Assembly (NCBI GenBank): GCA_017504165.1 | Contig: JAFVRR010000011.1 | Coordinates: 248,001 to 312,000, forward strand | Direction: 5' to 3' | Origin: Clostridia bacterium | GTDB lineage: Bacteria > Bacillota > Clostridia > Christensenellales > Borkfalkiaceae | DNA length: 64,000 nt | Shown here: piece by piece, positions 25,023 through 33,353 of the stretch | How the letters are laid out: the number at the start of each line of letters is the position of its first letter | Numbering within the stretch: position 1 is the first letter of the stretch | Notes under the pieces: generated by a model | The model's database searches: none | Seen by the model: the letters and a program-made list of their open reading frames with translations, nothing else | What the model was told of the DNA's origin: nothing | Made by a program: the position numbers and the translations under genes

Positions 25023-25773
25023 TAGTTACGTTTTATATATTATTGTCGGCGTAATTATCGCGACGGTACTCGGTCAATCTTTTTTCTTCTTGTTTAGGGC
25101 GGTAAAACGCGCTAAGCAAATTAATATAGATAAAGATAAGATTAAAAAGACCATTATTTCATCTGCAATATTCACAATTGCACCTGCAGTATCTATACTT
25201 GTTGGTATAATTACGTTATCGGTAAGTTTAGGTGTGCCACTTCCTTGGCTTAGGCTTTCAGTTATAGGCTCGCTTTCTTATGAAACGGTTGCAGCAGGCG
25301 CTGCTCAATCTGCGCTTGGTTTGTCAATGGGTAAATTGGTTGATGATCCATCCGCTTTCGTGACGATTGCTTGGGTTATGACTTTAGGTATTATAATGGG
25401 TCTTGTTTTAACTCCAATTTTAACTAAAAAAGTACAATCGGGTTTAGTTAAACTTGAAGCGAAAGATAAAAAGTGGAGTGCTTTATTAAACGACGCTATG
25501 TTTCTTGGTATGATTTCGGCGTTTTTAGGCTACGTATTCTGTGACGTTACTAACTTATTTAGATCTGACGAATGGCTTATCGCTAACGGTTTTACTTCAA
25601 GAACTTCTTGTTTAATTCCCGTTTGTGTAATGGCAGTTGCATCAATTACTATGGCTCTTTGTGGTCTATTATCAAAAAAACTTAAAGTTAGATGGATAAC
25701 TGATTACGCTTTACCATTTAGTTTAATTTGTGGTATGGCGTCCGCTATTCCGTTTACTATGTGGTTAGGTTAA
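25009..25773 (+). CDS. DUF5058 family membrane protein
   Basis: A 254-residue protein with about seven hydrophobic segments, recognisable as a DUF5058 family member (GxVIIATVLGQSFFF at the N-terminus, and the conserved central ETVAAGAAQSALGL segment). The ATG overlaps the end of dxs by 14 bases, with AGGAG inside dxs. Function is unknown. It pairs with a second membrane protein (25787) and an M20 peptidase (26467), suggesting a two-component permease for peptides or N-acyl amino acids that the peptidase cleaves; that is inference from gene order. Confidence 0.75.
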   Translation: MFNPNSYVLYIIVGVIIATVLGQSFFFLFRAVKRAKQINIDKDKIKKTIISSAIFTIAPAVSILVGIITLSVSLGVPLPWLRLSVIGSLSYETVAAGAAQSALGLSMGKLVDDPSAFVTIAWVMTLGIIMGLVLTPILTKKVQSGLVKLEAKDKKWSALLNDAMFLGMISAFLGYVFCDVTNLFRSDEWLIANGFTSRTSCLIPVCVMAVASITMALCGLLSKKLKVRWITDYALPFSLICGMASAIPFTMWLG

Positions 25774-25786
25774 GGAGGGGAAAGTT

Positions 25787-26458
25787 ATGAAAAATTCTAA
25801 AACTTTAACTTATCTTGATAGCGTTCATTATTACGGCAGAATTTGGGGATTTGTTATTTTAGGTTTAATTTTATTATTCCCAATTGCCTTAATGATTATT
25901 TTTAACGTCGGTCCGAACTGGAGTGCGCTTTTAACAGGCTGTATTGCCGTTGTTCCTATGTATTGGGCGGTTGGTATTATAGAAATATTTACATATATTC
26001 CAATGCTTGGCGCAGGTGGCGCTTACCTTTCATTCGTTACGGGTAATATTTCTAACCTTAAACTTCCTTGCGCGCTTGACGCGATTGAAAAAACCGGGTA
26101 TAAAGCAAGTTCGGAAGAAGGTGAAATTATTTCTACAATTTCTATTGCGGTATCTAGTATTGTAACTACTTTAATAATAATTATCGGCGTTATTTTAATC
26201 GTACCTTTATCGCCAATTTTACAGTCTGACGTATTGTCGGTTGCATTTGCTCAATTGTTACCTGCATTATTTGGCGGTCTTGCAATAGTGTTTATTGCTA
26301 AAAACGTAAAACTCTCTATTGCTCCAATAATTTTAATGCTCGTTTTATTTATAGCAGTTCCAGCGCTTAACGCATCTAAAGTTGGTATTATGGTTCCAGT
26401 TGGCGTATTGTTTACAATTGCAGTTGCAAGAATTTTATACAAAAAAGGTAAAATTTAA
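25787..26458 (+). CDS. Polytopic membrane protein, partner of the DUF5058 protein
   Basis: A 223-residue protein with about six hydrophobic segments and a conserved-looking N-terminal stretch (DSVHYYGRIWGF) before the first helix. I do not recognise the family with confidence. A GGAGGGG ribosome binding site precedes the ATG. Its placement between the DUF5058 gene (13 bases before) and the M20 peptidase gene (eight bases after) argues for a joint transport role. A Gly-rich loop (MLGAGGAYLSF) and a Glu/Lys-rich central loop stand out. Confidence 0.6.
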   Translation: MKNSKTLTYLDSVHYYGRIWGFVILGLILLFPIALMIIFNVGPNWSALLTGCIAVVPMYWAVGIIEIFTYIPMLGAGGAYLSFVTGNISNLKLPCALDAIEKTGYKASSEEGEIISTISIAVSSIVTTLIIIIGVILIVPLSPILQSDVLSVAFAQLLPALFGGLAIVFIAKNVKLSIAPIILMLVLFIAVPALNASKVGIMVPVGVLFTIAVARILYKKGKI

Positions 26459-26466
26459 GGTGAAAT

Positions 26467-27906
26467 ATGGTTGAATTTTTTATAGGTCTTGGCGGTTTAG
26501 TCGTATTGTTTTTTGCTGTTATAATTATTAGAACTTTATCTTTTAAACCTAAAAAACAAGTAGAAGTTGATGATAGTGAAATCATTTATGATAAAGATAA
26601 AGCGGTATCTAATTTACAAGAACTTGTCAAATTTAAAACTATATCGTATAAAAATTCTGAACTTGAAGATGAAAAGGAATTTGAAGGTTTTATTAGTAAA
26701 CTTCAAGAACTTTTTCCTAACGTATTTAAAACGTGTGAGTTTACTAGATTTGAAGATAGGGCTATTTTAATTAAATGGAAGGGCAAAACTAATAAAAATC
26801 CCGCGGTTATGATGTCCCACTACGACGTTGTTCCCGTTAATGAAGATGCGTGGACTGTTGCTCCGTTTGAAGGCGTTATTAAAGACGGCGCTTTATACGG
26901 TAGAGGGGTTGCCGACACTAAAGTTACGTTATCAGCATCATTAACTGCTAGCGAACATTTAATTATTGAAGGTTTTACGCCAGAGCGCGATGTTTACTTT
27001 GCATTTTCAGGTAATGAAGAAATCAATGGTAAAGGTGCGAAAAATATCGTAAATTATTTTAAAGAAATAGGCGTTGAACCTGAAATTGTACTCGATGAAG
27101 GTGGCGCTGTCGTAGAAAACGTCTTCCCCGGTGTTAAATCGGCCTGCGGTCTTATAGGTATTTCTGAAAAAGGTATGATTGACGTTGAGTATAAATGCAA
27201 ATCTAACGGCGGTCATGCGTCCGCACCAAAGCCACACACTCCCGTTGGAATTTTATCAAAAGCGTGCGTTAATATAGAAAATAATCCATTTAAAACCCAT
27301 TTAACTAAACCAGTTAAAGAAATGTTTGATACTTTAGGCAGAAATTCCACGTTCGTTTATAGAATGATTTTTGCTAATCTATGGTGTTTCAAGTGGGTAC
27401 TTGATATATTATGTAAGAAAAAAGGTGGGGAACTTAACGCTCTTATGAGAACTACCGTTGCTTTCACGCAAATGAAAGGTAGTTCGGCGTCAAACGTAAT
27501 TCCGCCAGAGGCGACTATGGTTTCTAATATTAGAATAAATCCAATGGACACCGTTGATAGCGTGCTTGATTATCTTAAAAAGACGGTTGGCGACGATAGT
27601 GTAGAAATTACTAAAATTCACGGTATTAATCCAAGTAGAATTTCTAGAACTGACGTGATCGGTTATACAATGGTAGAAAAAGCCGTTGCATCAACTTGGA
27701 AAGGTGCTTTAGTTTCGCCATATCTTATGGTACAATGTTCCGACAGTAGACACTACGGCGAAATTTCTGATAGAGTTTATAGATTTTCCGCGATGGATTT
27801 AACTAGCGAAGAAAGAGCGGGTATTCACGGTAACGACGAGCACGTTAGGCTCTCATCAATAATTAAGTCGGTAGAGTTTTATATTAGACTTTTAAAACAA
27901 TGCTAA
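26467..27906 (+). CDS. Membrane-anchored M20 family metallopeptidase
   Basis: A 479-residue peptidase. A hydrophobic N-terminal segment (about 3-24) would anchor it. The dizinc ligands of family M20 are visible: SHYDVVP (His), GRGVADTK (bridging Asp), GNEEING (Glu pair), LDEGGAV (Asp), and a C-terminal GIHGNDEH (His). The dimerisation/lid domain lies around 240-365. The layout resembles PM20D1-type carboxypeptidases and N-acyl amino acid hydrolases. It is the last gene of the unit, with a terminator right after. It may process substrates carried by the two preceding membrane proteins. Confidence 0.88.
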   Translation: MVEFFIGLGGLVVLFFAVIIIRTLSFKPKKQVEVDDSEIIYDKDKAVSNLQELVKFKTISYKNSELEDEKEFEGFISKLQELFPNVFKTCEFTRFEDRAILIKWKGKTNKNPAVMMSHYDVVPVNEDAWTVAPFEGVIKDGALYGRGVADTKVTLSASLTASEHLIIEGFTPERDVYFAFSGNEEINGKGAKNIVNYFKEIGVEPEIVLDEGGAVVENVFPGVKSACGLIGISEKGMIDVEYKCKSNGGHASAPKPHTPVGILSKACVNIENNPFKTHLTKPVKEMFDTLGRNSTFVYRMIFANLWCFKWVLDILCKKKGGELNALMRTTVAFTQMKGSSASNVIPPEATMVSNIRINPMDTVDSVLDYLKKTVGDDSVEITKIHGINPSRISRTDVIGYTMVEKAVASTWKGALVSPYLMVQCSDSRHYGEISDRVYRFSAMDLTSEERAGIHGNDEHVRLSSIIKSVEFYIRLLKQC

Positions 27907-27917
27907 TTTAATATATT

Positions 27918-27948
27918 AAGGCTTTAGGTTTTCCTAAAGTCTTTTTTT
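27918..27948 (+). terminator. Terminator after the M20 peptidase gene
   Basis: AAGGCTTTAGG/CCTAAAGTCTT stem (27918-27928, 27933-27943) with one G:U pair and loop TTTT, then a T-run. It separates this unit from the spoIIIA operon. Confidence 0.85.
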
Positions 27949-27978
27949 ATTTAAAGATTGTCCGTTTTTTGTTCTATA

Positions 27979-28872
27979 ATGAAAATTTATTTAATAATAT
28001 GTACTGTGCTTAGTTATTTGCCAACCTATATTTTAAAAGAATTAAAAAGTATCGGGCTTGAAAATATTGATGAAGTTAGGTTAAGGGACAACTTAAAAGT
28101 TAGCGTTTTAGTAAAAGGACAAAAGCGTACTTTAGGCGTTTCGGTAAAAAGTTCAGTTGATATTGAAGAAACCGTTTATAACGCTTGTAAACGCTCAATT
28201 TATTCTTACGATGAAGATATTAAAAACGGTTTTATTACGACCGACAAAGGCGAAAGGATTGGTTTAGCAGGTGAATTTGTTTTAAAAGATAATAAAGTTG
28301 TTACAATAAAAAATTTTTCATCTTTAGTAATTAGAATTCCAAGAGAAGTGATTGGTTTTTCTAAACGGTATTTTGATAACGTTTTTTCTAATTGTAGCGT
28401 GCTTATTTTTTCAAAGCCGGGCGCAGGTAAAACGACTTTTTTACGTGATTTAATAAAAAATATATCTAATTTAAATACATTTAACGTCGTGGTTATAGAT
28501 GAAAGGAATGAAATTGCTTCAAAAACTAATAAAAAAGGTTTTGATTTAGGCGAAAACGTTGACGTGTTGACGTATTCAACAAAACCGTATGGGTTTAATC
28601 AGGCAATTCGCACCCTTAATCCAGACTTTATTGCAACGGACGAATTATCTAACGACGAAGACGCTTTCGGGGTTTTAAGGGCTATTTTAGGGGGTGTGAA
28701 AGTTATTGCAACAACACACGCCTCGAATATTAGAGAAATAAAAGAAAATTCCTTTTTAAAGTATCTTTTAAAGTTAAAGGCGTTTAAAAATTATATTCAA
28801 ATTGATAACGAAACTGGGATTAGAAATATTACGATTTTTGATGAGAATTTAAGCAAAATATGTTCGTTTTAA
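27979..28872 (+). CDS. spoIIIAA: Stage III sporulation protein AA (ATPase)
   Basis: About 297 residues, an ATPase of the type II/IV secretion family that powers the mother cell side of the SpoIIIA-SpoIIQ feeding-tube channel. Walker A GAGKTT lies near residue 147 and Walker B VVVIDERNE follows, with the PEVR-like EVRLRDN segment near the N-terminus. The start is uncertain: ATG 27979 lacks a Shine-Dalgarno sequence, and an in-frame TTG at 27958 is an alternative. I found no convincing sigma-E promoter upstream. It overlaps spoIIIAB by 13 bases. Confidence 0.93.
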   Translation: MKIYLIICTVLSYLPTYILKELKSIGLENIDEVRLRDNLKVSVLVKGQKRTLGVSVKSSVDIEETVYNACKRSIYSYDEDIKNGFITTDKGERIGLAGEFVLKDNKVVTIKNFSSLVIRIPREVIGFSKRYFDNVFSNCSVLIFSKPGAGKTTFLRDLIKNISNLNTFNVVVIDERNEIASKTNKKGFDLGENVDVLTYSTKPYGFNQAIRTLNPDFIATDELSNDEDAFGVLRAILGGVKVIATTHASNIREIKENSFLKYLLKLKAFKNYIQIDNETGIRNITIFDENLSKICSF

Positions 28873-29324
28873 AATTAATAATTGGAATAGGAGCAATAGT
28901 ATTAGCAGTAAAAATTGCTAAAGATAAATCAGACGTTATAAAGAACGAGTATCTCTATTTTAACGGGCTTGTCAACTTTTGTGATAAGGTTTTAAGCGAT
29001 TTATCTTTCAAAAAGTCTAAATTAGAATATCTATTAAATTTGGAATTTAATTCAAAAGACCTTAATTTAACGTTATCTACTTTTAAAAATGAAAAAATAA
29101 TTTTTCCTGCGTATTTAAGTAAAGATGAAGAGTATTTAATTATAGATTTTTTAACAACCTTAGGTAAAAGTGACGTAGAGTCGCAAATAAAAAACGTAAT
29201 CGCGTTTAAGAAAGAGTTTATAAAAATTTCTAATGAAAAGTATGAAAGATATACAAAAACTAATAAATTATTTGTGAAATTAGGTTTTGTAAGTGGTCTT
29301 TTAATATTTATTCTGGTGATTTAA
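28860..29324 (+). CDS. spoIIIAB: Stage III sporulation protein AB
   Basis: A 154-residue protein with a membrane helix at each end and a helical cytoplasmic middle, the layout of SpoIIIAB, which resembles type II secretion GspF halves. Position between spoIIIAA and spoIIIAC and the length (the Bacillus protein is about 170) support the call. The start lies inside spoIIIAA, and its stop overlaps the next ATG (TAATG). Confidence 0.9.
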   Translation: MFVLKLIIGIGAIVLAVKIAKDKSDVIKNEYLYFNGLVNFCDKVLSDLSFKKSKLEYLLNLEFNSKDLNLTLSTFKNEKIIFPAYLSKDEEYLIIDFLTTLGKSDVESQIKNVIAFKKEFIKISNEKYERYTKTNKLFVKLGFVSGLLIFILVI

Positions 29325-29527
29325 TGAGTTACAGTGTTGATATTATTTTTAAAATAGCCGCCATTGGTATTATTATTACCGTTATCTGTCAAATTTTGAA
29401 AAAATCTGATAGAGACGATATTGCTACGCTTGTTAGTTTAGCCGGATTAGTTATAGTTTTAGCATTAGTAATAAGTATGATAAGCGAACTATTTTTAACG
29501 ATAAAAGATTTATTTGGACTATATTAA
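29324..29527 (+). CDS. spoIIIAC: Stage III sporulation protein AC
   Basis: A 67-residue protein with two membrane helices and a short basic turn (KKSDRDDIATLVSLAG), as expected for SpoIIIAC (68 residues in Bacillus subtilis). It is part of the inner membrane base of the forespore channel. TAATG overlap with spoIIIAB means coupled translation; spoIIIAD starts right after its stop codon. Confidence 0.94.
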   Translation: MSYSVDIIFKIAAIGIIITVICQILKKSDRDDIATLVSLAGLVIVLALVISMISELFLTIKDLFGLY

Positions 29528-29914
29528 ATGGAAATTTTAAAAATAGTAGCAATTGCAATTATCGGCGCAATATTTTTCTTTTATTTAAAAAGTGTTAATT
29601 CGGAACTGTCGGGGCTTTTATGTTTAGGGGCAGGGATTTTAATACTAATACTATCTATTAACTACGTATTAACCGCAGTTAGTTTTTTTAAAGAATATAT
29701 TAATTCTCTTGGCATATCTTCTTCGACCTTACTTTTGATAGTTAAAATAACTATAATTGCATATTTAATAGAGTTTTCTAAAAGTTTATGCGAAGATTTA
29801 GGTTCAAAATCATTAGGGGCTAAAGTTGAATTTGCAGGGCGGATAATTATATTTGTAACTTCAATTCCCATTTTTAGTAGCCTTATATATACTTTAACTA
29901 AGTTGATTATATGA
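29528..29914 (+). CDS. spoIIIAD: Stage III sporulation protein AD
   Basis: A 128-residue protein with about four hydrophobic segments and the conserved EFSKSLCEDLGSKSLGAKVEFAGR motif region near the C-terminus (first residues EFSKSLCEDLG), typical of SpoIIIAD. It follows spoIIIAC without a gap and overlaps spoIIIAE by four bases. Confidence 0.93.
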   Translation: MEILKIVAIAIIGAIFFFYLKSVNSELSGLLCLGAGILILILSINYVLTAVSFFKEYINSLGISSSTLLLIVKITIIAYLIEFSKSLCEDLGSKSLGAKVEFAGRIIIFVTSIPIFSSLIYTLTKLII

Positions 29915-31071
29915 AAAAATATCTTATTGTACTATTTTTAGTTATAGTTAGTTTCATTATAAATTTAAACGTGGTTTTAGTTGAGGCAAAAGGGAACAAC
30001 TACGATCAAACTATTAGTGAAATTTTAAACGGTATTGATGAATCGTTATATTTAGAGTTTAACGATGTTTTAAATGAATTCTTTAATGATAACTCTTCAT
30101 TTAAAGAGCGTATTATTAAGTTTTTAACAGGTGAATTACACGTTGATATAGCAAGTGTAAAACAATTAATTTTCAATAGAGTTAATCAATACGTAAAAGA
30201 ATTTTTAAAAGTAGTTTGCTTAATATTGTTTATAGGAATATCGTGTACAGTACTAAATGGAATATTATCTAAAAACAACGATAATATCGAAAATAATACA
30301 ATATTTTTTATTTTTTATATTTTAGTAGTTAGCATTGCGGGAAATCTAATATCCAAATTTGTTATTAGTGCTAACGATGTAATTAAAAACTTATCTAAAA
30401 CAACGGAACTTATATTCCCACTTTTATTTTCAGTATCGAGTTTATGTGGTAATTTAGGCGTGTCCGTATACAAACCGCTCACTGCGTTTATTTCTTACTT
30501 TTCTTCGGTTATAACTTCTAATTATCTACTTCCTATAATAGTATTTGGTGGGGTGAGTTTAATCGTTGGTAATTTAAGTCAAAACGTTAAAATTTCAGGG
30601 CTATCTAAAACTGTATTTTCTTTATTTAAATGGATTTTAGGAATTATCGTTATAGTTTATACTGTAATATTAAGTATACAAGGAATTGTGAACGCTAGTT
30701 ATAATGGAATTTCGATTAAAATTTTAAAGTATGCAACGGGGTCAATCGTGCCTATTGTCGGTGGCTTTTTAAGTGGTGGAGTTGACGTTTTACTATCTTC
30801 TGCAATACTTATCAAAAACTCAATTGGTCTACTTAGCGTTATTTATCTACTAATTGCAATTTTAGGTAAAGGTATTGCGTTTATATCAACTTCATTTTTA
30901 TTAAAATTTGGAGCATCGATATGCGAGCCTATAATAGACAAAAGATTTTACAATTTGCTTATTGGTATAGGCGACGTTATTAACTACCTGGCGTCTTTAA
31001 TTTTTTTATCGGGATTTATGTACTTTATAACGATTATCGGCTTTATATTTTCAACAATTTCGGTGTTTTAA
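29911..31071 (+). CDS. spoIIIAE: Stage III sporulation protein AE
   Basis: A 386-residue multi-spanning protein. A signal-like N-terminal hydrophobic segment (about 4-25) is followed by an extracytoplasmic region and then seven or so membrane helices, with STTELIFPLLFS-like and GFLSGGVDVLLSS motifs seen in SpoIIIAE. It is the largest membrane component of the channel. Length is near the 399 residues of the Bacillus protein. It overlaps both neighbours by 1-4 bases. Confidence 0.93.
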   Translation: MKKYLIVLFLVIVSFIINLNVVLVEAKGNNYDQTISEILNGIDESLYLEFNDVLNEFFNDNSSFKERIIKFLTGELHVDIASVKQLIFNRVNQYVKEFLKVVCLILFIGISCTVLNGILSKNNDNIENNTIFFIFYILVVSIAGNLISKFVISANDVIKNLSKTTELIFPLLFSVSSLCGNLGVSVYKPLTAFISYFSSVITSNYLLPIIVFGGVSLIVGNLSQNVKISGLSKTVFSLFKWILGIIVIVYTVILSIQGIVNASYNGISIKILKYATGSIVPIVGGFLSGGVDVLLSSAILIKNSIGLLSVIYLLIAILGKGIAFISTSFLLKFGASICEPIIDKRFYNLLIGIGDVINYLASLIFLSGFMYFITIIGFIFSTISVF

Positions 31072-31517
31072 TGAAAGAATATTTATTATTAATCGTTTCC
31101 ATTATTATATTTTTAAGTATATTTGAAGGGGTTTTGCCAAAAGGTAAGTTTGGTAATAGAGTAAAGGTAATAATTAGCATGGTTGTAGTTTTAGTTATAC
31201 TAAATCCAATCGTTAGTATTTTCAATTCAAATTACGATTACTCCAACTCTTTAAATAGTAGTGAAGAATTTACAAGTTATCTAAACGAATATAAAAAAAG
31301 CACTATTGAAAAGGAAATTTCGTCAACTTTAACACTTGAAGGATATAACGTGCTAAGCGTTAACGCAGTAGTTAACGGCAATGAAAATAAAGTTGAAATA
31401 ATAATTAAAAAAGATGAATTATTAACTAGTGAAGAGCATATAGATAATTTAGAAAAAGCAAAACGTATAGTTATTGAACGTCTATATTTAAATGGTTGGG
31501 AGGTAGTAGTTGCCTAA
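31071..31517 (+). CDS. spoIIIAF: Stage III sporulation protein AF
   Basis: A 148-residue protein with two N-terminal membrane helices separated by a short loop (LPKGKFGNRVKVI) and an extracytoplasmic alpha/beta domain resembling ring-building modules. It is shorter than the roughly 200-residue Bacillus protein, mainly in the C-terminal domain. The gene starts on the last base of spoIIIAE and overlaps spoIIIAG by eight bases. Confidence 0.88.
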   Translation: MKEYLLLIVSIIIFLSIFEGVLPKGKFGNRVKVIISMVVVLVILNPIVSIFNSNYDYSNSLNSSEEFTSYLNEYKKSTIEKEISSTLTLEGYNVLSVNAVVNGNENKVEIIIKKDELLTSEEHIDNLEKAKRIVIERLYLNGWEVVVA

Positions 31518-31992
31518 AGTTGAAAAGAAGGTTAAAAAGTTTAAATTAGAGTACTTTTTAATAATAATTTTAAGTTTAATAGCACTGGTTATATTCTTTT
31601 CTAGTTTTAGTGGTGGATCTACTTTTAACTTATTTAGTGATACTAAATCGGAAGAAAGTGTAGATATTGAAAGTAAACTTTCAAAACTTATATCTAATAT
31701 CGATGGCGTTGGGAAATCTATAATAACCGTAAATTTAGATGGAAGTTTAGAAGAAATAGTTTTAAAAAATACCGAAACCGTTACTGAAAACGGCAAAACT
31801 ATTACTACTGAAAACGCAGTGTTAATAAACGGAAAGCCTTACGTTGTTAAAGAAAAACCACCTAAGGTGTTAGGTGTGGTCGTAGTTTGTGAAGGGGCGG
31901 ACAATATAAAGACAAAACTAGCAATAACGGAAGTTATAACTACTTGTTTAGAAGTTTCTTCCGATAATATAAGAATTTTAAAAATGAAGTAA
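31510..31992 (+). CDS. spoIIIAG: Stage III sporulation protein AG
   Basis: A 160-residue protein with one membrane helix (about 15-33) and a ring-building domain; in Bacillus SpoIIIAG forms a large ring in the space between mother cell and forespore. GVVVVCEGADN and the final SSDNIRILKMK are typical. The start codon is TTG at 31510, supported by a GGGAGG site seven bases upstream inside spoIIIAF. It is about 70 residues shorter than the Bacillus protein, lacking most of the beta-triangle insertion. Confidence 0.9.
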   Translation: MPKVEKKVKKFKLEYFLIIILSLIALVIFFSSFSGGSTFNLFSDTKSEESVDIESKLSKLISNIDGVGKSIITVNLDGSLEEIVLKNTETVTENGKTITTENAVLINGKPYVVKEKPPKVLGVVVVCEGADNIKTKLAITEVITTCLEVSSDNIRILKMK

Positions 31993-32004
31993 AAGGAGAA
32001 TTTT

Positions 32005-32472
32005 ATGAGCAAAAAGAAAAAAATTATCATTTTAAGTTGCATGATTGCATTGTTGGCGGTTACCGCAGTTTGTAATTTTCTATTATCGGGTGATTCAGTT
32101 TACGATAATACTACGTCTACTGCGTATTTTTCCGAGTATAGGTCAGAGCGCTCTTCTTCTAGAAACGAACAAATTTTGCAATTAGACAAAATTATTGCCG
32201 AAAGTCAAGAAGACTCTGAAGTTAGAGAAACTGCATTAACACAAAAAATGCAACTAACTATGCTTACAGAACAAGAACTTAAACTTGAAACTTTAATTAA
32301 GGCGTATGGGTATGAAGAAGTTGTAGTTACAATGAGTATTACTTCGCCTAACGTTAGCGTTATAGTAAAAAACGATACCTTTGACCAAGCCGATGCGGTT
32401 AAAATTTACAATTTATTAACTCAAGAAACGCAAGTTGACTCTGAAAATATAAATATTATTCCGTATATTTAA
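32005..32472 (+). CDS. spoIIIAH: Stage III sporulation protein AH
   Basis: A 155-residue protein with an N-terminal membrane helix (about 8-26), a helical linker rich in Glu/Gln/Arg, and a C-terminal YscJ/FliF-like ring domain (EELKLETLIKAYGYEEVVV...). In Bacillus it docks with forespore SpoIIQ. An AAAGGAG site lies upstream. It ends the eight-gene spoIIIA operon. Confidence 0.9.
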   Translation: MSKKKKIIILSCMIALLAVTAVCNFLLSGDSVYDNTTSTAYFSEYRSERSSSRNEQILQLDKIIAESQEDSEVRETALTQKMQLTMLTEQELKLETLIKAYGYEEVVVTMSITSPNVSVIVKNDTFDQADAVKIYNLLTQETQVDSENINIIPYI

Positions 32473-32501
32473 AAAAAACGCTATGTAATTTTAAAAATAT
32501 G

Positions 32502-32510
32502 TGCTATAAT
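32502..32510 (+). promoter_or_regulatory. Extended -10 promoter of the Asp23-type gene
   Basis: TGCTATAAT, an extended -10 (TGnTATAAT), 40 bases upstream of the ATG at 32551; no good -35 box is seen. It would let the vegetative gene be transcribed apart from the spoIIIA operon. Confidence 0.55.
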
Positions 32511-32550
32511 AACACTGTATAAATATATTTATATTTAAAGTGAGGTTGTT

Positions 32551-32892
32551 ATGGCTATATACAAACGTAATAATTCCGAAAGAAAAGGTAAGGTAACTTA
32601 CAATACAGGCATCGTAAAAGGCATAGTTGCACTTGCGATTTCAGAAGTTGCCGGCGTTGCGCTTAAAACGGGGAAACAAGATAAAGTCAATCTTATTAAA
32701 GTTAATTTCAATGAAGACGTTTTGAATATCGAACTTTCAATTGACGTTATTTACGGCTACAACGTTCCTGACGTTGCGTATAACGTTCAACAATGCGTAA
32801 AACATAACGTTGAATCAATGTCTAAATACAAAGTAGACACTGTTGACGTTTTTGTTAGTGGCGTAATTTTTGACGGAAATCACGTTGATTAA
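32551..32892 (+). CDS. Asp23/Gls24 family envelope stress response protein
   Basis: A 113-residue Asp23-fold protein: N-terminal YNTGIVKGIVALAISEVAGV, a central beta hairpin and a C-terminal Val-rich strand (VDTVDVFVSGVIF). This family is nearly always found between the spoIIIA operon and nusB in Bacillota, as here. Members associate with the cell envelope or with fatty-acid metabolism, and their exact role is unclear. It has its own -10 element and a terminator-like hairpin directly after the stop. Confidence 0.92.
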   Translation: MAIYKRNNSERKGKVTYNTGIVKGIVALAISEVAGVALKTGKQDKVNLIKVNFNEDVLNIELSIDVIYGYNVPDVAYNVQQCVKHNVESMSKYKVDTVDVFVSGVIFDGNHVD

Positions 32893-32923
32893 AAACTGTC
32901 GCACAAAATTTGTGCGACGGTTT
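32893..32923 (+). terminator. Hairpin after the Asp23-type gene
   Basis: A 15-bp near-perfect inverted repeat (32893-32907 with 32909-32923, core GTCGCACAAA/TTTGTGCGAC), with a weak T-rich tail. It may terminate partially, allowing read-through into nusB 23 bases downstream, which has no visible promoter of its own. Confidence 0.65.
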
Positions 32924-32945
32924 ATTGTTTTAAAAAAGGTGCAGT

Positions 32946-33353
32946 ATGAGAAAGGATGCTAGAGAAGCGGTTTACAAATTATTATTTAGTAACCAATTTA
33001 ACGATAAGTTTGATGATGATTTTAAAAACTATATCTACTTAGATTGCAATTTATCTAAAGAAGATATAACGTTTGCCGATGAACTTATCGATAATTTTTA
33101 TAAGAATGAAGAGGAAATAAATCAATTAATTGCAGAACTATCTAAAGGTTATAAATTAGATAGGATTTTTGTTACGGACAAGTGTGCTATGCAAATAGCA
33201 ATTTGCGAAATTACTTATCTTAAAAATATTCCTATTATCGTTTCGATTTCAGAGGCTATGGAACTTGTTAGAAAATATTCTACGCCAGAAAGTCCAAATT
33301 TCGTTAACGGTATACTTGCAGAATATAAAAAACGCGTAGAGGAAAAGAAATGA
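32946..33353 (+). CDS. nusB: Transcription antitermination factor NusB
   Basis: A 135-residue all-helical protein (REAVYKLLFSNQF at the start; IVSISEAMELVRKYSTPESPNFVNGILAEY at the end, first 20 residues characteristic). It joins NusE on boxA RNA to promote rRNA antitermination. It follows the Asp23-type gene as in most Bacillota and overlaps folD by four bases (ATGA). The TGA stop here shows that UGA is a normal stop codon in this organism. Confidence 0.95.
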   Translation: MRKDAREAVYKLLFSNQFNDKFDDDFKNYIYLDCNLSKEDITFADELIDNFYKNEEEINQLIAELSKGYKLDRIFVTDKCAMQIAICEITYLKNIPIIVSISEAMELVRKYSTPESPNFVNGILAEYKKRVEEKK

